14,350 nt of DNA from Isotricha intestinalis. Its lineage: Eukaryota > Ciliophora > Litostomatea > Vestibuliferida > Isotrichidae. A program made the translations under genes and the position numbers. Positions 8,614-14,350 of this stretch are shown piece by piece (positions within the stretch are counted from its first letter, which is position 1; every line of letters begins with the position of its first letter). The notes under the pieces were generated by a model. That model did no database searches. It was not told where the DNA came from and saw only the letters and a list, made by a program, of their open reading frames with translations. The stretch spans positions 1-14,350 of the forward strand of contig JAJJLU010004357.1 of NCBI GenBank assembly GCA_023807065.1. The letters are read 5' to 3'.

Positions 8614-8796
8614 TTTTTATATTATTTTTTTTAATTTATTGTTTTTTTTAAATTTATTTATGAGAAATTAATTTTTATTTTTTTTTTAATTTGAATAAAT
8701 TTTTTTTCCTGTGAATTGAAGGAATTTACTTTTTCTTTTTATGTATAATTTATTCTATATTATAATTATTAAAAAAATATTTAATTTTTTTAAAAC
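8614..8796. promoter_or_regulatory. Divergent spacer between four-TM and Asn-rich genes
   Basis: This 183-nt spacer separates the ATG of the four-TM gene (- strand) from the ATG at 8797 (+ strand) and should hold both promoters. It is T-rich on the + strand, with one G-containing word, GTGAATTGAAGGAATTTAC, at 8711-8729. No TATA box can be singled out. Confidence 0.4.
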
Positions 8797-10470
8797 ATGA
8801 AAAATTCTTTTTCTTCACTTGGAATTTATCCACATTTAAATTATAATATTAATCAAAAAAGAAATTTTAATATTATTTCTCCAGTATTATCAGATAAACA
8901 AATAATAAAATTATCATGCAAAACAATTAATACTAATAATAATAATTTTTTTCCAAATCAAATTTCTAGTCTATATAATTATAATAGTTCAAAATTTTTG
9001 AATAAAAATATTTTTAATAAAAAAACAAATTCTAAAGAAAAAAAAATAAATAATAAGGATTATAATATAATAAAAACAAAGAATTATTCATTAAGAAAAT
9101 ATAATAAAAATTCAGACATTCAATTTATGAATTTAAAAATAGGAATTGATATTGCAAAAAATAAAATAAATCAATTATCTGATTATAATAAAACTGACAA
9201 TGATATATATAATATACCTAATCAAAAATCTTTTATTAATTTATATAATAATGAAATAAAAAATTTTTCTACTCCAAAAATAATTAATACAGGAAGTATT
9301 TTACCAAATTCTTTAAGTAGAAATAATTCTAATTTATTTTATATAAATAATAATTATCATTCAAATAAGATTTGTAATTCACAAAAATTAATAAATAATC
9401 AAAATAATGAAAATCCTATAAATAATAAATTCAATATTAATAATTATTATATTTCAAAATCTCTTAATATGATTAAAAATAATAAAAATAATGATAAATA
9501 TAATAAACAAAAATCTTCTGAAGATTTAAGTTTATTAGCAAATGATATAATTTCATCTTTCAAAATTACTGATAAATCTTATGATAGCTCAGAAGAAAAA
9601 AAAATAAATCTTCAAACATTAAATAATAAGAGAAATAATTACCTAAATAATAACAAGAATAAAATAATTAATAATAAAAATAATATTAATAATAATAAGA
9701 ATAATAATTTAAATAATAATGCAATAAATATTAATATTAATAAAAAAAATAAAGAAATAATAAATAATAGTAATATTAAAAATAAAGAAATAAAAAGTAA
9801 TATAAATAATACTGAAATAATTAATAATACAAATAGTACAAATAATGAAATAAATTATAATAAAAATAATAATCAAGAAAGTTATATTGAAATACCTCAA
9901 ATTGAAGAACCTTTTTCAACAGATAGATGTAATGAATATTTTCAAGATACTATAAATTCAAAAGATTCAATTAACAAGAAAAATATATTTCTTGAGAATA
10001 ATAATGTTAATACTATTAGTAATTATAGTAATAATAGTAATAATAATAATAATAATAATTATTTAAATATAAAAACAATTGAAATTTCTGATTTAAGTTT
10101 TAAAACTGAAGAAAGTCAATTTCCTAGAGGAAGAAAAAAAACTGAAGATAATTTTAGTATTAATTTAAATGAAAATAAATTGAGAAATGATAATTTAACT
10201 TTTAAAGAAAAAAATAAAATTGAAATAAAAGATAATTTTACTCAAACTGAGACTTTTGATTATGATGATAATGGAAAATATGGATTTACTTCTGAAGAAG
10301 AAGATAATATTTTTGATGAAATTATAGTAAAATCAAAAGAATTAGAAAAATTAATTGTATCAAATAAAAAGTTATGTGATTCAAAAAAGAAAAAAAATAT
10401 TATTTATTTTCCAAATAAAAATAAAAAAGGAATGAAACCTAATTTTTTGTCTTATCATAAAAAAAAATAA
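8797..10470 (+). CDS. Asn-rich low-complexity protein of unknown function
   Basis: A 557-aa protein dominated by Asn, Lys, Ile and Ser. Long Asn-rich runs are encoded by AAT repeats (residues about 275-345 and 406-424). Islands of normal composition may be the functional parts: the N terminus (NSFSSLGIYPHLNYNIN, ISPVLSDKQIIKLSCKTI), SSEDLSLLANDIISSFKITDKSYDSSEE near 242-269, ESYIEIPQIEEPFSTDRCNEYF near 362-383, and the acidic FTQTETFDYDDNGKYGFTSEEEDNIFDEIIVKSKELEKLI near 481-520. No TM helix or enzyme motif is seen. The TAA at 10468 follows a run of nine A; the +1 frame then stays open for 35 more codons of similar composition to 10576, so the native protein may be about 592 aa. The Asn-rich parts resemble disordered protein of other A+T-rich protists. 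Confidence 0.72.
   Translation: MKNSFSSLGIYPHLNYNINQKRNFNIISPVLSDKQIIKLSCKTINTNNNNFFPNQISSLYNYNSSKFLNKNIFNKKTNSKEKKINNKDYNIIKTKNYSLRKYNKNSDIQFMNLKIGIDIAKNKINQLSDYNKTDNDIYNIPNQKSFINLYNNEIKNFSTPKIINTGSILPNSLSRNNSNLFYINNNYHSNKICNSQKLINNQNNENPINNKFNINNYYISKSLNMIKNNKNNDKYNKQKSSEDLSLLANDIISSFKITDKSYDSSEEKKINLQTLNNKRNNYLNNNKNKIINNKNNINNNKNNNLNNNAINININKKNKEIINNSNIKNKEIKSNINNTEIINNTNSTNNEINYNKNNNQESYIEIPQIEEPFSTDRCNEYFQDTINSKDSINKKNIFLENNNVNTISNYSNNSNNNNNNNYLNIKTIEISDLSFKTEESQFPRGRKKTEDNFSINLNENKLRNDNLTFKEKNKIEIKDNFTQTETFDYDDNGKYGFTSEEEDNIFDEIIVKSKELEKLIVSNKKLCDSKKKKNIIYFPNKNKKGMKPNFLSYHKKK
9641..9760 (+). repeat. Imperfect AAT microsatellite inside the Asn-rich gene
   Basis: Imperfect tandem AAT/AAT-AAA units in the coding frame make an Asn/Lys/Ile low-complexity tract (NNKNKIINNKNNINNNKNNN). 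The tract is likely to vary in length between strains through slippage. Confidence 0.7.
10038..10059 (+). repeat. Pure TAA/AAT trinucleotide repeat
   Basis: Seven uninterrupted AAT units (22 nt), flanked by AGT-AAT variants, encode the poly-Asn part of NNSNNNNNNYLN in the Asn-rich gene. Confidence 0.85.
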
Positions 10471-10576
10471 TGATAATCAATATTTAAAATCAAATATAAA
10501 TATATATAAAAATAATGAAATATCATATAATAATAATAATTTAAATAAAGTTTGTAGTAAAAGTATTTATTTATAA
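10469..10576 (+). other. +1-frame extension of the Asn-rich gene
   Basis: After the last sense codon AAA (10465-10467), skipping the T at 10468 gives 35 open codons (NDNQYLKSNINIYKNNEISYNNNNLNKVCSKSIYL) before a TAA at 10574. The composition matches the preceding protein. The shift falls at a nine-A run, so an extra base from sequencing or a recent mutation is the simplest cause. A programmed +1 shift at AAA-TAA, known from Euplotes, is the alternative. Confidence 0.45.
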
Positions 10577-10600
10577 TTCAAAAAATTTAAGGATTATTGA

Positions 10601-12646
10601 CTTTTTTTCCTATTTCAACATTTTAAATCAAAGGAAATGGAATTTTCATATTATTTTATTGAAATGATTTCAATTCTTTATAAAAAAAATATTAATTTCA
10701 AATTTCAATTTGTGAAATTAAATAACAAAAAAGAAAAGAAAATTTATAAATTTAAATTTAATGATAATAAAAATAAACTAAGTCCTAATTTTATTTTAGA
10801 TTCTGATTCACTTATTATAGGAAATGAATCAAATCTTTCAATTGACCGACAAACAATTCCAGAAATAATTATAAAGGAGAAAGAAATAAATATGAATAAA
10901 ACAATACAATTAATAAGTTTAGTTATTGATTTATCTAATGAATAAACTGTTACTATAGAAAAATTGAAGAAAGCAAGTAAAAAAATATAATGAATAATCC
11001 ATCTAATACAAGAAAATTATTAACAACATCATTTTTTTTGTGTTGAAGATAATAATTTAATTTCAAGAATGTGGTGTTTAATTTATAATTTAGGACCTTT
11101 ATCTCTTATCATAGATTTTTTAATAGAAAATTTAATTCCAATTGAAAGTGAGACTTTAGAATTCATAAGAGAAAAATATTTTAATATTGAAGATATTGAT
11201 GATATTAAAAAATATAGTACATTTATAAGTAAATGAAATCTGTTTATAATATTAATAGTTATCTTTGGAAAAGTCAAATAAATGTTATAATTCCTAAAGA
11301 TAAAGAAATTGAAGATTATAAAGAAATGGTAGATGAAATAGAAAAAGAGATTAATTATTATTCTGAATTAAAAGATATTTGGGACTCACAAAAAATAAAT
11401 TCATATATTAAATCTTTAAATTTATATAGAGAGAAAATTGATGAAATAATAATCTCTAGTCAAGAAAATAAAGCTTTAGAAAAATTAAAAATAAAATTAA
11501 AAATTTAGCGAATAAAGTAAGAAATATTAATTGTAAATCTTTTCAATTAAATGAAATTAAAATTAAATTATCCAAAAAAAATAAAGGATTTAATTGCCTA
11601 TCCTAATGAAAATTTGTATAATAATTTTGTTGAAAAATTTGAATCTTTAAAAATCTATGATGAAAATTGCTCTGATTCAAATTTAAATAAATTTAATTTA
11701 ATTCAATATCTGAGTGAAAAAAATCATAGCAATTTTAAATTTGGACATTTATATGCGTATTTTTTGGTTTTCAAAATTATCAGAACAAATTGAATAATTA
11801 TTTCAAAATCAAGATAATATGAATTCAATTTTAAAAATAATAATAGCACTTAAATCTTGTTTTGAAACATAAAATCTTGCTAAATTTTTATGAGAAAGAT
11901 TAATGTGAGGGGAAAAAGGTAGAAATTTTACCAAAGATCATTTATATAAATGTTTTAGAATGTTAAGAGCATTATTATTAATTAGATTATATAATCATGG
12001 AATTAATATAAAAGATTTATCTAAAATTTGACAAATGTTTAACAATAAGATAAAAAGAAACAAAATTTCAAAGGAAGAATTTTATTTTACCTTTGAAGTA
12101 GCGAAAAAAGAAAAAGATAATGATAAAATAATAATTCCTAAATTTTAAATTAAGGATATAATTTATTGTTTTATCCAATATAAAGAAAATGAATTATATG
12201 AAATGGGACCTATTTTTAAAAACTTAAAATAGAAGTAATATATCTAAAGAATTTATGATAAAATTAGGGGAACAAGAATGTATGAATATGACAAAATATA
12301 TTGATATTAAGAGAAATTTATGAAAATTGTATGCATAACGATTTAAAATTTATTAAGGAATATGATGAATTAATCAAAGATTTTAATATTTTTAAAAACT
12401 TCTTTATTTCTAATCTCAGTGTTAAAATTTGAAAAAAACTAATAAGTTGAAAATATAAAATTGATTACTACTAAAAACAATTATTTATCAGAAAAAAGGT
12501 TAATATAAATTATATAGATAATAAATTGTTTTTCCAGAATATAAAGCTTGTAAATTTCCAATTTTAATGATATTCAAATTGACAATTTAAATTTACAATT
12601 AATAGCACTAAATGAAAATACTATATTTAGTTTATTTTTAAAATAA
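10601..12646 (+). pseudogene. Decayed gene, multiple stops and frameshifts
   Basis: About 2 kb of coding-like sequence scattered over all three + frames. Recognisable pieces are: 10601-10990 (MEFSYYFIEMISILYKKNI..., one TAA inside); about 11000-11040 (NNPSNTRKLLTTSFF); 11042-11236 (VEDNNLISRMWCLIYNLGPL...); 11233-11508 (SVYNINSYLWKSQINVIIPK...); 11551-11770 (YPKKIKDLIAYPNENL...); about 11762-12233 with six internal stops (GRNFTKDHLYKCFRMLRALL...); 12304-12432 (REIYENCMHNDLKFIKEY...); and 12560-12646 (NFNDIQIDNLNLQLIAL). The pieces run head to tail on one strand and change frame every 50-150 residues, as expected for one dead gene of about 680 codons. Third positions are mostly T-ending, like the 3' parts of the live genes here, so this may be the 3' portion of a longer gene. 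I do not recognise the family. Confidence 0.68.
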
Positions 12647-12885
12647 AGAATAAAATATAAATAAACTAGAAAATATTTGCGATACCTCATGTTTATTAAA
12701 GTGATTTTTACATTTATTTAATAGTATTTCAAACTTTAATTAATATTTAATATTTTTACTAAAGAGACTCCTCAAATCACTTCAATAAAAATAATTTAAT
12801 AAATTTATAAAAAATAATAAATAATAAAGAAAATTATAAAACATTAATTGATAATTTTTATATAAAAAAATTTAAAATAATTAAA
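12647..12885. other. Spacer between two convergent relics
   Basis: This 239-nt A+T-rich stretch lies between the end of the + strand relic and the stop of the - strand ORF. I see no gene in it. A slightly G/C-richer patch at about 12678-12700 (TTTGCGATACCTCATG) and another near 12763-12782 (AGAGACTCCTCAAATCACTTC) stand out but match nothing I know. Confidence 0.3.
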
Positions 12886-13584
12886 TTAATCAATTTCAAA
12901 CAACAAAATTATTCTAATATCATCATCTAAAGCTTTATTATTTGAAAAATTGTCTATTTTTTTATAACCACCATTTTTATCACTAAAATAATTAATATTT
13001 TTGTTTTTTTTAAACTCCAAATAAAAATTTCTTTCATAAACATAATAAATAACATAATTTTGATATTTATATTTAGATGTATAATAATTATGCTCAATTA
13101 TTTTATTATACTTATAATTTTGATAATGAAGAAATTTCTTTACATTCTCTTCAAATTCTTTAGTTAATTTATTTCTTTTTTGAATTTCTTTACTTTTAAT
13201 ATTTTCTTTTTCTTCAATTAAATCTTTATTAAAATTAATTTGATTCAAATTAAATAAAATGTTATCTTTTTGATAAATTTTGTTATTTTTTCTATCAACA
13301 AGTAAATATGAAAAATTATCTCCAATATTTTTTATCATTAAATCATTATTTTCTTCTTTTAAAAAAATCATATAATTAAAAATTTTATTAATCTTGATTT
13401 TTAATAAAAGTTCTATTTTTAATTGAATAAAATTAATATCAATAAATACAAATTTTTTAATTTTTTCTATTTTATTTTTTATTTTATTCATTGTAACTTG
13501 AAATAAATGTAAATAATATTCATTATTTTTTTTAATTAATATTGCTAAATCATAATGTTTTCCTATATTATTTCTTCTTTAAAT
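12886..13584 (-). pseudogene. 5'-truncated ORF of unknown family
   Basis: Open from 13584 to a TAA at 12886. The first ATG is at 13491, but coding-like sequence continues upstream without a start (NIGKHYDLAILIKKNNEYYLHLFQVT leading into MNKIKNKIEK), so the ATG is probably internal and the 5' end is lost. About 230 residues remain. The first part looks like alternating beta strands (LAILIKKNNEYYLHLFQVT), the middle is Lys/Ile-rich, and the end (YKYQNYVIYYVYERNFYLEFKKN ... DDDIRIILLFEID) looks like a genuine folded C terminus. It directly abuts the GluRS fragment at about 13590. T-ending codons dominate, as in the 3' parts of the live genes. It may be a fragment of a large protein; no family recognised. 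Confidence 0.5.
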
Positions 13585-13590
13585 TCATAA

Positions 13591-14091
13591 TTAGAATACT
13601 ATTTCATCTGATGGATTTTCACTACACATATGTTCCCAACTTTTTCTATTATCTTCTACTGAATTATCTCTATTTTTGTTTTTTACTCCTTTTGTTCTTT
13701 CTTCTTTCATTAAAGCAGGATTTGTATTGCTACAATAAGTTTTTCCTTTTTTAAGTATTGTTAACATATATTCTCTTAATTGAGCAAAATAATTACTTGA
13801 ATATGTATCTGTTTTTATTTGAAGAGCTTCTGAATCTTTTTTTATCTTTTCTTCAAATTCTCCTTTTTCTTTGCTTGGATTAGTATCATCAAATTTTAAT
13901 ATATTTGACCTTCATACATTTTTGCTAAATGATAACATAACATTGCAGCGTTTACATGATCTATATGTAAATATCCACTTCGTTTTGGTGCAAATCTTAC
14001 TACAACTTTTCCTTTTTCTTCTTTTGGTAAAGTATTAAATTGAGCTGATGTTTTTGAATTTTTTTCTTGATTTTCTTTTTTTATCTTCCAT
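13591..14091 (-). pseudogene. Glutamyl-tRNA synthetase N-terminal catalytic fragment, broken
   Basis: The - strand encodes about 165 residues of the class I GluRS catalytic domain of the eukaryotic/archaeal type, the enzyme that charges tRNA-Glu. Recognisable blocks are GKVVVRFAPKRSGYLHIDHVNAAMLCYHLAKMYEG, then LKFDDTNPSKEKGEFEEKI, TYSSNYFAQLREYMLTILKKGKTYCSNT, and MKEERTKGVKNKNRDNSVEDNRKSWEHM. Damage includes a single-base deletion near 13898-13906 that splits EGQI from LKFDDTNP, the HIGH motif changed to HIDH (13956-13967), the usual APEPSG changed to APKRSG, and an ATG at 14091 that is out of frame with the body. The sequence ends at a TAA at 13591, where the rest of the catalytic core, KMSKS loop and anticodon-binding domain would be expected, and another relic follows. 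This cannot be a working synthetase; an intact copy must exist elsewhere. Confidence 0.88.
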
Positions 14092-14350
14092 ATATGAATA
14101 AAAAAATAATATTTTTCACAGATATTAAATAGATTTTATGTATTTAATTTATTTTATAACAATTTTTTATTTATAAATTTAATTAATATTTTTCTTTCAT
14201 TTAATATTAATAAAAAATTGGGATTGGGTCCAATTATATCAATAATTAGTTATTATTTAAATTAAAAAAATATTAATTATTAGAAAAATTCAAATAATTG
14301 TCCTATTTATTATTTATTTTATATATATAAGTAAAAAAATCATTAATTTT
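14092..14350. other. A+T-rich end of window, no gene seen
   Basis: Nothing coding is visible on either strand. A small patch at 14215-14235 (ATTGGGATTGGGTCC) holds two GATTGGG-like units. It is not long enough to be a telomere and is not at the very end of the window. Confidence 0.35.

Noticed and set aside
9709..9900. A - strand hydrophobic ORF inside the Asn-rich gene
   Set aside because: It is the antisense of AAT repeats, which always give Ile/Tyr/Phe-rich open frames.
11083..11277. A - strand ORF of 64 codons
   Set aside because: It is antisense to the relic segment VEDNNLISRMWCLIYNLGPL, which has the more protein-like sequence and continues in order with its neighbours.
13542..13754. 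A + strand ORF of 70 codons
   Set aside because: It overlaps the GluRS fragment on the opposite strand, whose match to a known family is far stronger.
14215..14235. Telomere-like GATTGGG repeats
   Set aside because: Only two imperfect units, about 115 nt from the window end with ordinary A/T sequence after them.
1..14350. A ciliate alternative genetic code (TAA/TAG as Gln, TGA as Trp or Cys)
   Set aside because: The intact genes end cleanly on TAA, TAG or TGA. The p24 protein ends on TGA exactly after its expected tail, and Trp in the eIF4E core is always TGG. Stops inside the relics are better explained by decay, since frameshifts accompany them.
1..14350. tRNA genes, CRISPR array, insertion sequence or bacterial operon
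   Set aside because: No G/C-rich cloverleaf or TTCGA-type T-loop in context, no regularly spaced direct repeats, no transposase, and the genes are eukaryotic with an intron and no ribosome-binding sites.

Overview
The window looks like nuclear DNA of a very A+T-rich, gene-dense unicellular eukaryote, most probably a protist and possibly a ciliate-type lineage. The evidence is four-fold: eukaryote-only genes (an eIF4E/4EHP-type cap-binding protein and a p24/TMED cargo receptor), a 35-nt GT-AG intron, start codons sitting in A-runs with no ribosome-binding sites, and a large tailed cyclic-nucleotide-binding protein of a kind common in ciliates. TAA, TAG and TGA all end genes in this window. The p24 gene ends on TGA directly after the expected C-terminal tail, so at least TGA is not reassigned. 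The exact taxon cannot be fixed from the sequence.

Layout. 242-4254 holds three + strand genes: a cNMP-binding protein, an unknown basic protein, and a 4EHP-like eIF4E only 65 nt further on. 4484-6294 holds two - strand genes: a p24 protein and an unknown basic protein, separated by about 590 nt without an intact gene. At 6295-6379 an 85-nt divergent spacer leads to a + strand coiled-coil protein (6380-7711). This converges on a - strand four-TM membrane protein (7907-8613) that is only complete once a 35-nt intron is removed. 8797-10470 is a + strand Asn-rich low-complexity protein that may continue in the +1 frame to 10576.

From about 10600 to 14100 the sequence changes character. It appears to be a graveyard of gene pieces: a roughly 2-kb + strand coding relic broken by many stops and frameshifts (10601-12646), a 5'-truncated - strand ORF (12886-13584), and abutting it the N-terminal catalytic part of a glutamyl-tRNA synthetase with a frameshift and a damaged HIGH motif (13591-14091, - strand).

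The most striking pattern is inside the genes. On both strands, synonymous third positions change from A-ending codons near the start to T-ending codons further on. In the eIF4E gene the first 8 Ile codons are all ATA and the next 19 are all ATT. In the p24 gene the first 13 are 12 ATA and 1 ATC, and the last 20 are 17 ATT. The genes do not form an evident pathway. They are a mixed housekeeping and lineage-specific set, and no mobile element, CRISPR array or tRNA gene was seen.
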